NCBI RefSeq assembly: GCF_034424175.1
Contig: NZ_CP139986.1
Location: 1,798,001-1,862,000, forward strand
Origin: Kluyvera intermedia
GTDB lineage: Bacteria > Pseudomonadota > Gammaproteobacteria > Enterobacterales > Enterobacteriaceae
Direction of reading: 5' to 3'
Length of the DNA: 64,000 nt
In this document: in pieces, positions 1 through 8,438 of the stretch
Position numbering within the stretch: the stretch's first letter is position 1
Layout of the letters: the number at the start of each line of letters is the position of its first letter
Made by a program: the position numbers and the translations under genes
The notes under the pieces: model-generated
The model's input: the letters and a program-made list of their open reading frames with translations, nothing else
What the model was told of the DNA's origin: nothing
Database searches by the model: none

Positions 1-368
1 TTAAGCCCAGTCATGAAGTGAAAGCGATGCTCGATGACGCCGACGTGTTCCTGCTGCCTTCTATTACCGGGGCGGATGGCGATATGGAAGGGATTCCGGT
101 GGCGCTGATGGAGGCCATGGCGGTGGGCATCCCGGTGCTATCTACCGTTCACAGCGGTATCCCTGAACTTATCGACTCTGGTGATTCCGGCTGGCTGGTG
201 GCGGAGAACGATGCCGAGGCGCTAGCCAATAAACTGCGGCTATTGGGAAGTATGGATGAACAGGGGCTTCAGCCGGTGGTGACGCGCGCACGTAAAAAAG
301 TCGAAACCGATTTTAATCAGCAGCTTATTAACCGGCAGCTCGCCAGTCTGCTGCACACGCTTTGCTAA
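1..368 (+). CDS. wcaL: Colanic acid glycosyltransferase WcaL, C-terminal part
   Basis: The reading frame is open from the left edge of the window, so only the last 120 or so residues of the protein are present and the true start lies outside. The visible part is the C-terminal nucleotide-sugar-binding half of a GT4-type (GT-B fold) glycosyltransferase. It contains the run EGIPVALMEAMAVGIPV, whose two glutamates fit the E-x7-E signature that binds the donor. The match to WcaL, which adds a galactose during colanic acid repeat-unit assembly on the inner face of the inner membrane, rests on this segment and on wcaM following 9 bases later. An internal GTG at 18 is not considered a real start. 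wcaL and wcaM are presumably co-transcribed at the end of the wca operon. Confidence 0.9.
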   Translation, partial: KPSHEVKAMLDDADVFLLPSITGADGDMEGIPVALMEAMAVGIPVLSTVHSGIPELIDSGDSGWLVAENDAEALANKLRLLGSMDEQGLQPVVTRARKKVETDFNQQLINRQLASLLHTLC

Positions 369-377
369 GGAGGCTTG

Positions 378-1787
378 ATGCATACCTTAACCCGACGTTA
401 TTTCCTGACGGCAGGCGCAACGCTTGCCGCTGCACTGCCCGTTCTTCCTGTCGCTGCCGCACGCGCAGCGGCAGGAAAGAGCACGACGGCCGATATTCGC
501 GATTTTGTGGATAACGGTGATTGGATCCGCGCATTTAATGAGGCGTTTCGCCAGGCTGATAGCGTGACCGTGCCCGCAGAGGTCATCTGCGATAATATCA
601 ACACGGCAATTACCCTGCCGCCGGGAAAAACGCTGCACGTGGCTGGTAGCCTGAAAGGCAATGGCCGGGGACGCTTTATTTTACAAAAAGGGTGCCAGAT
701 TATTGGCAGCGGCGCGGCAAGCTTATACAACATCACCCTTGATGTGCGCGGGGGGGATTGCACTATCGCCGGCCTGACGATGAGCGGTTACGGCCCGGTG
801 ACGCAGATTTTTATCGGCGGCAAAGACAAACGTCAGATGCGTAACCTCACGATTACTCGCCTGACTATCACCAAAGCCAATTACGGCATTCTCCGCCAGG
901 GGTTCCACAACCAGTGGGTTGACGTCAATATTACCCATTGCCACTTCAGCTACCTGCAGGGCGACGCTATCGAGTGGAACGTGGCGATTAATGACCGCAA
1001 CATCCTGATCTCCGATCATGTTATTGACCATATCGACTGTACCAACGGTAAGGTGAATTGGGGTATCGGCATTGGACTTGCGGGCAGCACATACGATAAT
1101 GGCTATCCGGAAGAGCAGGCGGTCAAAAACTTTGTCGTCGCCAATATCACCGGGAGTAACTGTCGCCAGCTGGTACATGTGGAGAATGGAAAGCATTTTA
1201 TCATCCGCAATGTCAAGGCCAGCAATATTACGCCGGACTTCAGTAAGAAGGCGGGAATAGATAACGCAACGGTAGCAATATATGGGTGTGATAATTTTGT
1301 TATTGATGGTGTCGATATGGTTAATAGCGCGGGAATGCTTATTGGCTACGGTGTTATCAAAGGGAACTATTTGTCGATCCCGCAGAATTTCCGATTAAAT
1401 AATATACAGCTTGATAATAGCAAGCTGGCCTATAAGGTCCGGGGTATCCAGATTTCATCAGGCAATAATCCTTCATTCGTTTCTATCACCAACCTCACTA
1501 TGAAGCACGCATCACTGGAGATTCATAATAAACCTCAGCACTTTTTCTTACGTAATATCAATGTAATGCAAGAGTCAGCGCGCGGGCCAGCGCTACAAAT
1601 CAACTTTGACATGCGTAAAGACGTTCGTGGAAAGTTCATGGCGCGTGATGACACGCTGCTGTCGCTGGCGAACGTCACCGCAGTGAACGAGAAAGGGCAG
1701 TCATCGGTGGATATTGACCATATCGATCAACAGGTTGTCAACACTGAGCGTCTAAACTTTGCGCTGCCGCAGCGTGGAGTACGATAA
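378..1787 (+). CDS. wcaM: Colanic acid biosynthesis protein WcaM
   Basis: The product has 469 residues and is the last gene of the colanic acid operon. ATG 378 is chosen over the TTG one codon upstream because AAGGAGG at 367-373 is spaced correctly for it. The N-terminus has a twin-arginine type signal (TRRYFL, then a hydrophobic stretch ending AAARA), matching the known Tat export of E. coli WcaM, so the protein should act in the periplasm. The body is rich in repeated short beta-strand patterns with many Asn and Gly residues, consistent with a right-handed beta-helix of pectate-lyase type. Long stretches match my memory of E. coli WcaM, for example GDAIEWNVAIND and DFSKKAGIDNATVAIYGCDN. Its exact biochemical role is not established. 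Confidence 0.95.
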   Translation: MHTLTRRYFLTAGATLAAALPVLPVAAARAAAGKSTTADIRDFVDNGDWIRAFNEAFRQADSVTVPAEVICDNINTAITLPPGKTLHVAGSLKGNGRGRFILQKGCQIIGSGAASLYNITLDVRGGDCTIAGLTMSGYGPVTQIFIGGKDKRQMRNLTITRLTITKANYGILRQGFHNQWVDVNITHCHFSYLQGDAIEWNVAINDRNILISDHVIDHIDCTNGKVNWGIGIGLAGSTYDNGYPEEQAVKNFVVANITGSNCRQLVHVENGKHFIIRNVKASNITPDFSKKAGIDNATVAIYGCDNFVIDGVDMVNSAGMLIGYGVIKGNYLSIPQNFRLNNIQLDNSKLAYKVRGIQISSGNNPSFVSITNLTMKHASLEIHNKPQHFFLRNINVMQESARGPALQINFDMRKDVRGKFMARDDTLLSLANVTAVNEKGQSSVDIDHIDQQVVNTERLNFALPQRGVR

Positions 1788-1911
1788 TTTACGTCATTCT
1801 CAGACAACACCCCGAGATCTAGCCTACCCGAATCAGTAATATGACAAAACAAAGTGGATTAAACACGGTTAATCGCTATAATTCAGCAACCGAATATAGG
1901 TGGACAAGATA

Positions 1912-2805
1912 ATGGTTAATTTGAAAGCAGTCATTCCGGTAGCGGGTTTGGGTATGAATATGTTACCCGCCACAAAGGCAATCCCTAAAGAGATGCTGCC
2001 GATCGTCGATAAGCCAATGATTCAATACATCGTTGACGAAGTGGTTGCTGCTGGTATCAAAGAAATCGTTCTGGTGACCCACGCATCAAAAAACTCTGTG
2101 GAAAACCACTTCGACACCTCGTATGAACTTGAAGCGCTGCTCGAAATGCGCGTGAAACGTCAGCTTCTGGCGGAAGTTCAGGCTATCTGTCCACCGGGTG
2201 TTACCATCATGAACGTCCGTCAGGCCCAACCGCTGGGTCTGGGACACTCAATCCTTTGCGCGCAGCCCATTGTTGGCAACAACCCGTTTGTGGTTGTCCT
2301 GCCAGACATCGTTCTGGATAACGCGTCTGCAGATCCGCTTCGTTACAACCTTGCTGCCATGGTCGCGCGTTTCAATGAGACCGGCCGTAGCCAGGTGTTG
2401 GCTAAACGTATGCCGGGTGACCTGTCTGAATACTCTGTGATCAAAACCAAAGATCCTTTGGATGCCGAAGGTAAAGTCAGCCGTATTGTTGATTTTATCG
2501 AAAAACCGGATCAGCCACAGGAACTGGACTCCGATTTGATGGCGGTAGGGCGTTATGTGCTTGCGGCTGATATCTGGGAAGAGCTTGCGAAAACCGTGCC
2601 TGGCGCATGGGGCCGTATTCAACTGACCGATGCGATTGCGGAACTGGCTAAAAAACAGTCGGTTGATGCGATGCTGATGACGGGCGAGAGCTACGACTGC
2701 GGGAAGAAGATGGGGTATATGCAGGCGTTTGTGCAGTATGGGTTACGGAATTTGAAGGATGGGGCTAAGTTCCGGAAAGGGATTGAGCAGATGCTGACAG
2801 ACTAA
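1912..2805 (+). CDS. galF: GalF, UTP-glucose-1-phosphate uridylyltransferase-like protein
   Basis: The protein has 297 residues, the normal length for GalF. ATG 1912 is preferred to the in-frame GTG at 1900 because it gives the family start (MVNLKAVIPVAG). It is a paralogue of GalU and has the nucleotidyltransferase fold. The N-terminal loop that reads GLGTRMLPATK in GalU is GLGMNMLPATK here, and this Thr-Arg replacement is typical of GalF, which has little uridylyltransferase activity alone and is thought to modulate GalU. Other family blocks are KEMLPIVDKPMIQYIV, VDFIEKPDQP and the C-terminal MGYMQAFVQYGLRNLK. It stands between wcaM and the JUMPstart element, its conserved place at the left border of the O-antigen locus. 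Confidence 0.95.
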   Translation: MVNLKAVIPVAGLGMNMLPATKAIPKEMLPIVDKPMIQYIVDEVVAAGIKEIVLVTHASKNSVENHFDTSYELEALLEMRVKRQLLAEVQAICPPGVTIMNVRQAQPLGLGHSILCAQPIVGNNPFVVVLPDIVLDNASADPLRYNLAAMVARFNETGRSQVLAKRMPGDLSEYSVIKTKDPLDAEGKVSRIVDFIEKPDQPQELDSDLMAVGRYVLAADIWEELAKTVPGAWGRIQLTDAIAELAKKQSVDAMLMTGESYDCGKKMGYMQAFVQYGLRNLKDGAKFRKGIEQMLTD

Positions 2806-2840
2806 GAATATCGGCACAATTTTATAGTACTCAGATGAGC

Positions 2841-2905
2841 AAAAAACGACAGATGAAATAATGGTACTGAACACTCAGTAGATACTTATTTCCCTGTCGT
2901 TTTTT
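2841..2905 (+). terminator. Long-loop hairpin downstream of galF
   Basis: A 12-base arm at 2841-2852 (AAAAAACGACAG) is the exact reverse complement of 2894-2905 (CTGTCGTTTTTT). The right arm ends in a T run, as expected for termination of galF. The 41-base loop holds a second small hairpin, ACTGA/TCAGT at 2866-2879. The A/T tails on both sides would allow activity in either direction. This is inference from the sequence only. Confidence 0.55.
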
Positions 2906-3199
2906 CATTTAAAATCAATAACTAAAATTGATGGTTTTGGCATGGAAATTTTCGCATGATGCTAGTTTTTTTCCTTGTTTTGCCGTGCAATTGAGACCAC
3001 AATACTGGATTATTTTTGGCATTATGAGCGGTATAAATAGCCGTTCAGTAAGTTTGAGATGCATGACTTTTTATGCAGTGCACTGGTAGCTGTTGAGCCA
3101 GGGGCGGTAGCATGCGTCAAATTAATGTCAGTGAAATTGATAGTCATTTTCCAAAACCAATAATCTCTAATTTGAATGAGTTCTAAAGCGGAAAAAAAC
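2906..3199 (+). other. Non-coding O-antigen leader region between galF and rmlB
   Basis: About 290 bases without a convincing gene. The stretch is AT-rich and should carry the O-antigen operon promoter and its long untranslated leader, because the JUMPstart/ops element must lie in transcribed sequence. No promoter hexamer pair stands out clearly enough to place. An ATG at 3176 in frame with rmlB would add 8 residues and is not favoured. Confidence 0.6.
3076..3114 (+). promoter_or_regulatory. JUMPstart element with ops site
   Basis: The 39 bases match the JUMPstart consensus that precedes enterobacterial polysaccharide operons, with only about three differences from the form I recall. The ops core GGCGGTAG is at 3103-3110. 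In the transcript, ops pauses RNA polymerase and recruits RfaH, which suppresses termination through long operons. Transcription of the 19-kb O-antigen cluster, which begins 86 bases downstream, should therefore depend on RfaH. Confidence 0.95.
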
Positions 3200-4285
3200 G
3201 TGAAAATTCTGGTCACTGGTGGTGCAGGTTTTATCGGGTCTGCAGTCGTAAGACATATTATCATTAATACTTCTGACGTTGTGGTTAATGTTGATAAATT
3301 AACCTATGCAGGTAACCTCGAATCTCTGGCCGAGGTTGACAATAGCGAACGCTATAGCTTTGAGCATGCAGATATTTGCAATGCTGACCAAATGGCGAAA
3401 ATTTTTGCTGAGCATCAGCCGGATGCTGTTATGCATCTTGCCGCAGAAAGTCACGTAGACCGCTCCATTACTGGGCCTGCCGCCTTTATTGAAACAAATA
3501 TTGTTGGCACCTATGTGCTGCTTGAGGCTGCTCGCAGCTATTGGGGCGGTCTGAATGATGAGAAAAAAGCAGCGTTCCGTTTCCATCATATTTCAACGGA
3601 TGAAGTCTACGGCGACCTGCCGCATCCGGATGAAGTAGTAACGGGTACCACGTTGCCGCTGTTTACCGAAAACACAGCCTACGCACCGAGCAGCCCATAT
3701 TCTGCCTCTAAGGCTTCCAGTGATCACCTCGTCTGCTCATGGCTTCGGACCTATGGTTTCCCGACCATTGTTACCAACTGCTCAAACAACTATGGCCCGT
3801 ACCACTTCCCGGAAAAACTAATCCCGCTGGTGATTCTGAATGCGCTTGAAGGCAAGGCATTGCCAATCTACGGCAAGGGTGACCAAATCCGCGATTGGCT
3901 ATATGTCGAAGATCATGCCCGTGCGTTGTACACCGTGGTAACCCAGGGTGAAATTGGCGAAACCTATAATATCGGGGGCCACAACGAAAAACAGAACCTG
4001 GATGTGGTTCACACTATCTGCGACCTGCTCGATGAGATTGTACCGAAAGAGGGATCGTATCGTGACCAGATCACCTATGTAACTGACCGTCCGGGACACG
4101 ATCGTCGCTATGCAATTGATGCCGGGAAAATCAGTGATGAGCTTGGCTGGAAGCCGCTTGAAACTTTTGAAAGCGGGATTCGTAAAACAGTTCAATGGTA
4201 CTTGAGCAATACCCAATGGGTTGAGAATGTAAAAAGTGGAGCTTACAAGACCTGGATAGAACAGAATTATGGAGAACGCCAGTAA
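3200..4285 (+). CDS. rfbB: dTDP-glucose 4,6-dehydratase RmlB
   Basis: Second enzyme of the dTDP-L-rhamnose pathway; it converts dTDP-glucose to dTDP-4-keto-6-deoxyglucose. The GTG at 3200 gives 361 residues starting MKILVTGGAGFIGS, identical in length and start to the E. coli and Salmonella enzymes. The upstream ATG 3176 would add eight unusual residues. The NAD-binding TGGAGFIG motif is at residues 6-13. The extended-SDR catalytic YSASK is present in SPYSASKASSDH and the dehydratase STDEVYGD motif follows ISTDE. The stop codon shares one base with the start of rmlD (TAATG), indicating translational coupling. Confidence 0.97.
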   Translation: MKILVTGGAGFIGSAVVRHIIINTSDVVVNVDKLTYAGNLESLAEVDNSERYSFEHADICNADQMAKIFAEHQPDAVMHLAAESHVDRSITGPAAFIETNIVGTYVLLEAARSYWGGLNDEKKAAFRFHHISTDEVYGDLPHPDEVVTGTTLPLFTENTAYAPSSPYSASKASSDHLVCSWLRTYGFPTIVTNCSNNYGPYHFPEKLIPLVILNALEGKALPIYGKGDQIRDWLYVEDHARALYTVVTQGEIGETYNIGGHNEKQNLDVVHTICDLLDEIVPKEGSYRDQITYVTDRPGHDRRYAIDAGKISDELGWKPLETFESGIRKTVQWYLSNTQWVENVKSGAYKTWIEQNYGERQ

Positions 4286-5184
4286 TGAATATTTTACTGT
4301 TTGGGAAAAATGGACAAGTCGGCTGGGAGCTTCAACGGGCACTCGCCCCTCTGGGAAATATAATTGCTCTTGATGTGCATTCAAGCGATTACTGCGGAGA
4401 TTTTAGCGATCCTGAAGGTGTGGCCGAAACCGTACGAAAAATACGTCCAGACGTGATAGTGAATGCCGCTGCGCATACTGCTGTAGATAAAGCTGAAGCA
4501 GAAGCAGAGTTTGCCTTATTACTTAATGCGAAAAGCGTAGAGGCAATTGCCAAAGCAGCGGCTGAAACGGGTGCTTGGGTGGTTCATTACTCAACTGATT
4601 ACGTTTTCCCAGGCACTGGTGAGACACCGTGGTCTGAAGATGATGCTACAGCGCCGTTGAATGTTTACGGAGAAACAAAACTGGCTGGTGAAAGAGCACT
4701 AAAAGAGCATTGCCCAAAACACCTTATCTTTCGTACCAGCTGGGTTTATGCCGGTAAAGGTAATAACTTTGCAAAAACCATGCTACGTCTGGCTAAAGAG
4801 AGGACGGAACTTTCTGTCATTAACGATCAGTATGGCGCACCGACTGGTGCGGAGTTGCTGGCAGATTGTACCGCTCACGCTATTCGAATTGCGTTGAAAA
4901 ATCATGAGGTTGCTGGTCTCTATCATCTTGTTGCGGATGGTGTGACTACATGGTACGACTATGCCGCACTGGTCTTTGCTGAAGCTAGGAAAGCAGGCGT
5001 CGAACTAGCAATCAATCGGTTAAATGAAGTCCCGAGTAGCGCTTACCCAACACCAGCTCGTCGTCCCAATAATTCTCGTCTTAACACTGAAAAATTCCAG
5101 AGTAGCTTCCAGCTTGTTCTTCCTCATTGGGAAAGTGGCGTTAAACGTATGCTGAACGAATTATTTTCTGGAACAGCAATCTGA
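4285..5184 (+). CDS. rfbD: dTDP-4-dehydrorhamnose reductase RmlD
   Basis: Final enzyme of dTDP-L-rhamnose synthesis, an NAD(P)H-dependent reductase of the SDR superfamily. The 299 residues match the family length. The cofactor motif is GKNGQVGWELQ near the N-terminus, and the catalytic YxxxK is in NVYGETKLAGE, preceded by STDYVF. The gene overlaps rmlB by one base. Together with rmlA and rmlC it supplies the rhamnose residue that WbaN is predicted to transfer. Confidence 0.97.
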   Translation: MNILLFGKNGQVGWELQRALAPLGNIIALDVHSSDYCGDFSDPEGVAETVRKIRPDVIVNAAAHTAVDKAEAEAEFALLLNAKSVEAIAKAAAETGAWVVHYSTDYVFPGTGETPWSEDDATAPLNVYGETKLAGERALKEHCPKHLIFRTSWVYAGKGNNFAKTMLRLAKERTELSVINDQYGAPTGAELLADCTAHAIRIALKNHEVAGLYHLVADGVTTWYDYAALVFAEARKAGVELAINRLNEVPSSAYPTPARRPNNSRLNTEKFQSSFQLVLPHWESGVKRMLNELFSGTAI

Positions 5185-5237
5185 ACATAATGTGAGTACC
5201 CGCAATCGGGTATTATTACGTATAAAGAGATAATAAA

Positions 5238-6116
5238 ATGAAAACCCGTAAAGGCATTATTTTAGCTGGCGGATCTGGCACACGTTTATATCCGGTAACT
5301 ATGGCGGTCAGCAAGCAGCTGTTACCCATTTATGACAAGCCAATGATCTATTATCCGCTTTCAACCCTGATGCTGGCTGGGATCCGTGATATTCTGATCA
5401 TTAGCACGCCACAGGACACACCGCGTTTCGAACAATTATTAGGCGACGGCAGTCAGTGGGGACTCAATCTTCACTATAAAATACAACCTACTCCGGACGG
5501 CTTGGCTCAGGCATTTATCATTGGCGAGAAGTTTATCGGAAATGATGACTGCGCATTAGTGCTAGGCGATAATATCTTTTATGGTCATGATCTGCCTAAA
5601 TTAATGGATTCAGCTGTTAATCAAGAAAATGGCGCAACCGTATTTGCATATCATGTTAAGGACCCGGAACGCTACGGAGTTGTTGAATTCAATAAGAATG
5701 GAACAGCTATCAGTCTTGAAGAAAAACCTCTGGAGCCTAAAAGTAATTATGCGGTTACCGGTTTATATTTCTATGACAATGATGTAGTTGAGCTGGCCAA
5801 AAATTTAAAGCCTTCCGCTCGTGGTGAGCTGGAAATTACTGATATCAATCGAATCTATATGGAGCAGGGACGTTTGTCCGTTGCGATGATGGGGCGTGGC
5901 TATGCATGGCTAGACACAGGTACACACCAAAGTCTGATTGAAGCCAGTAACTTTATTGCCACGATTGAAGAGCGGCAAGGACTGAAAGTCTCCTGTCCGG
6001 AAGAGATTGCTTATCGTAAGGGGTTCATTGATGCTGGGCAGGTTACAAAGCTTGCAGAACCCTTGTCAAAGAATGATTACGGTAAATACCTTATAAGAAT
6101 GATTAAAGGTTTTTAA
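5238..6116 (+). CDS. rfbA: Glucose-1-phosphate thymidylyltransferase RmlA
   Basis: First enzyme of the dTDP-rhamnose pathway; it joins dTTP and glucose-1-phosphate and is normally feedback-inhibited by dTDP-rhamnose. The 292 residues are full length. The nucleotide-binding signature GGSGTRLYP and the lysine-bearing KQLLPIYDKPMIYYPLS are both intact, as are the later VLGDNIFYGHD and EEKPLEPKSNYAVTGLYFYD blocks. It follows rmlD after a 53-base gap and is separated from rmlC by two bases. Confidence 0.97.
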   Translation: MKTRKGIILAGGSGTRLYPVTMAVSKQLLPIYDKPMIYYPLSTLMLAGIRDILIISTPQDTPRFEQLLGDGSQWGLNLHYKIQPTPDGLAQAFIIGEKFIGNDDCALVLGDNIFYGHDLPKLMDSAVNQENGATVFAYHVKDPERYGVVEFNKNGTAISLEEKPLEPKSNYAVTGLYFYDNDVVELAKNLKPSARGELEITDINRIYMEQGRLSVAMMGRGYAWLDTGTHQSLIEASNFIATIEERQGLKVSCPEEIAYRKGFIDAGQVTKLAEPLSKNDYGKYLIRMIKGF

Positions 6117-6118
6117 AA

Positions 6119-6667
6119 ATGAATGTGATTAAAACAGCAATTCCAGACGTTTTAATTTTTGAACCGAAAGTATTTGGCGATGACAGGGGATTCTTTTTCG
6201 AAAGTTTTAATTATAGAATTTTTGAAGAAGCAGTTGGGCGCAACATATCTTTTGTGCAAGATAACCATTCTAAATCTCGCAAAGGGGTATTGAGGGGTTT
6301 GCATTTTCAAAAAGGAGAGTATGCGCAAGGTAAATTGGTGCGCTGCACTCTGGGTGAAGTTTTTGATGTCGCAGTTGATATTCGCACAAGTTCTCCGACG
6401 TTTGGAAAGTGGATCGGCGTACATCTTTCAGCAGAAAATAAAAAACAACTATGGATTCCTGAAGGTTTTGCGCATGGTTTCGTTACTCTGAGCGAAAATG
6501 CTGAATTCCTTTATAAAGCAACTAATTATTATACGCCATCTGCTGAAGGCAGTATATTGTGGAGTGATGACGCAATTGGTATCGAATGGCCGATAACACA
6601 GCATCCTGAACTTTCAGAAAAAGATGCGATTGCTCCATTGTTAAAACAAATTTCTTTATTTGAGTAA
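6119..6667 (+). CDS. rfbC: dTDP-4-dehydrorhamnose 3,5-epimerase RmlC
   Basis: Third enzyme of the dTDP-L-rhamnose pathway, a cupin-fold epimerase acting at C3 and C5 of the keto-sugar. The 182 residues are the usual length. The active-site histidine lies in GVLRGLHFQ, and the other conserved blocks are FFESFNYRIFEEAVG, DVAVDIRTSSPTFGKW and WIPEGFAHGFVTLSE. It begins two bases after rmlA. The order rmlB-D-A-C is the standard one in Salmonella O-antigen loci. Confidence 0.97.
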   Translation: MNVIKTAIPDVLIFEPKVFGDDRGFFFESFNYRIFEEAVGRNISFVQDNHSKSRKGVLRGLHFQKGEYAQGKLVRCTLGEVFDVAVDIRTSSPTFGKWIGVHLSAENKKQLWIPEGFAHGFVTLSENAEFLYKATNYYTPSAEGSILWSDDAIGIEWPITQHPELSEKDAIAPLLKQISLFE

Positions 6668-6672
6668 AAAAA

Positions 6673-7647
6673 GTGTCGCATCTAATCAAAATTTTTCCAT
6701 CTAATATTGAATTCACTGGAGAAGAAAGTTCATCAATTCTCGATTCTGCGCTGGCTGTAGGTATACATCTGGAGCACAGCTGCAGAAACGGGGATTGTGG
6801 GGTTTGTGAGTCGACATTACTTGCAGGAGAAGCCGAAGATCCGCAGGGAACCGTGTATGTGCAAGGGGATAAAGTCCTGACCTGTACTTGTAAACCAAAG
6901 AGTAATCTACAGTTGCAGGCACTATACTATCCTGAATTGCAAGGACAGGTGAAGAAAATTGTCCCCTGTAAAGTAAATAGTATTGACCTTGTCTCTGCTG
7001 ATGTAATGAAATTGACTCTTCGCTTGCCTCCTGCCGCAAAAATGAATTTTCTCCCAGGGCAATATATTAACCTAATGTATAAAGGCGTAACGCGTAGCTA
7101 TTCTATTGCCAATAGCAATGGAGTTGATGGGATTGAGTTGCACATTAGAAATGTTCCCAATGGTCAAATGAGTTCATTAATTTTCAGTGAGCTGCAAGTC
7201 AATACTCTGATGCGTATCGAAGGCCCATGTGGAACATTCTTTATTAGAGAAAATGCCCGTCCAATTATCTTTATCGCAGGTGGTACTGGATTTGCTCCAG
7301 TTAAAGCCATGGTTGAGTACTTGGTGGAAAATTCATCAGCTCGTGAAATCTATATCTATTGGGGTATGCCTTTGCCCAAAGATTTTTATTCTGCATTACC
7401 GCAAGAGTTAAATGATAAGTTTGAAAATGTTCATTTCGTTCCTGTGGTATCCTGTGATGATCCCACCTGGAATGGGCGTAAAGGCTTTGTTCACCATGCT
7501 GTAATGGAAGATTTTGATTCACTTGAGCTATTTGATATTTATGCCTGCGGTTCGCCGGTTATGATCGATGCAAGCAAAAAAGATTTTCTATCCAAACAAA
7601 TGTCAGTTGATAATTTCTATTCTGATGCTTTTACCGCATCTAAATAA
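6673..7647 (+). CDS. rfbI: CDP-6-deoxy-glucoseen reductase DdhD (RfbI)
   Basis: An iron-sulfur flavoprotein that passes electrons from NADH to DdhC during 3-deoxygenation of CDP-4-keto-6-deoxyglucose, on the way to CDP-abequose. The 324 residues start with GTG. The N-terminal plant-ferredoxin domain has cysteines C37, C42 and C45 (CRNGDCGVC), with a fourth in the LTCTCKPK stretch. The flavin-binding RSYSIANS and the NAD-binding GGTGFAPV motifs follow in order. The C-terminus SDAFTASK matches Salmonella RfbI as I recall it. The gene starts five bases after rmlC, marking the switch from rhamnose genes to dideoxyhexose genes. Confidence 0.95.
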   Translation: MSHLIKIFPSNIEFTGEESSSILDSALAVGIHLEHSCRNGDCGVCESTLLAGEAEDPQGTVYVQGDKVLTCTCKPKSNLQLQALYYPELQGQVKKIVPCKVNSIDLVSADVMKLTLRLPPAAKMNFLPGQYINLMYKGVTRSYSIANSNGVDGIELHIRNVPNGQMSSLIFSELQVNTLMRIEGPCGTFFIRENARPIIFIAGGTGFAPVKAMVEYLVENSSAREIYIYWGMPLPKDFYSALPQELNDKFENVHFVPVVSCDDPTWNGRKGFVHHAVMEDFDSLELFDIYACGSPVMIDASKKDFLSKQMSVDNFYSDAFTASK

Positions 7648-7662
7648 AATAGAGGGTTAAGT

Positions 7663-8436
7663 ATGAAAGCGGTGATTTTGGCTGGTGGACTGGGTACCAG
7701 ATTAAGTGAAGAAACAATAGTAAAACCAAAACCAATGGTTGAAATTGGTGGTAAGCCGATTCTTTGGCATATTATGAAAATGTATTCAGCCCACGGCATT
7801 AAGGATTTTATTATCTGCTGTGGCTATAAAGGTTACGTAATCAAAGAATATTTTGCTAATTATTTTCTGCATATGTCTGATGTGACATTCCATATGGCTG
7901 AGAATCGTATGGAAGTTCACCATAAACGAGTTGAGCCATGGAACATTACATTGGTTGATACAGGTGATTCATCTATGACTGGCGGACGTTTAAAGCGTGT
8001 GGCCGAATATGTAAAAAATGATGAAGCTTTTCTGTTTACTTATGGTGATGGCGTTGCAGATATCGATATCCGAGCGACAATTGATTTTCATAAAGCTCAT
8101 GGCAAAAAAGCGACCTTGACGGCGACTTTCCCTCCGGGACGCTTTGGCGCGCTGGATATCCGAGGTGGCCAGGTTCAATCATTCCAGGAAAAACCAAAAG
8201 GTGATGGTGCAATGATTAACGGTGGTTTCTTTGTTCTGCATCCTTCAGTAATAGACCTCATTGAAAATGATGCGACCACCTGGGAACAAGAGCCATTGAT
8301 GACATTGGCGAAACAGGGTGAGCTTATGGCCTATGAACATGCGGGATTCTGGCAGCCAATGGATACGCTGCGTGATAAAACGTATCTTGAAGGTTTGTGG
8401 GAAAAAGGGACAGCCCCTTGGAAAACTTGGGAGTGA
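7663..8436 (+). CDS. rfbF: Glucose-1-phosphate cytidylyltransferase DdhA (RfbF)
   Basis: Makes CDP-glucose from CTP and glucose-1-phosphate, the first step toward CDP-abequose. The 257 residues match Salmonella RfbF. The nucleotidyltransferase signature AGGLGTRLSEET and the sugar-phosphate-binding KPKPMVEIGGKPILWHI are intact, and YGDGVADIDI provides the metal-binding aspartates. It ends two bases before the preferred start of ddhB, so the four ddh genes form a tight block. Confidence 0.96.
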   Translation: MKAVILAGGLGTRLSEETIVKPKPMVEIGGKPILWHIMKMYSAHGIKDFIICCGYKGYVIKEYFANYFLHMSDVTFHMAENRMEVHHKRVEPWNITLVDTGDSSMTGGRLKRVAEYVKNDEAFLFTYGDGVADIDIRATIDFHKAHGKKATLTATFPPGRFGALDIRGGQVQSFQEKPKGDGAMINGGFFVLHPSVIDLIENDATTWEQEPLMTLAKQGELMAYEHAGFWQPMDTLRDKTYLEGLWEKGTAPWKTWE

Positions 8437-8438
8437 AC

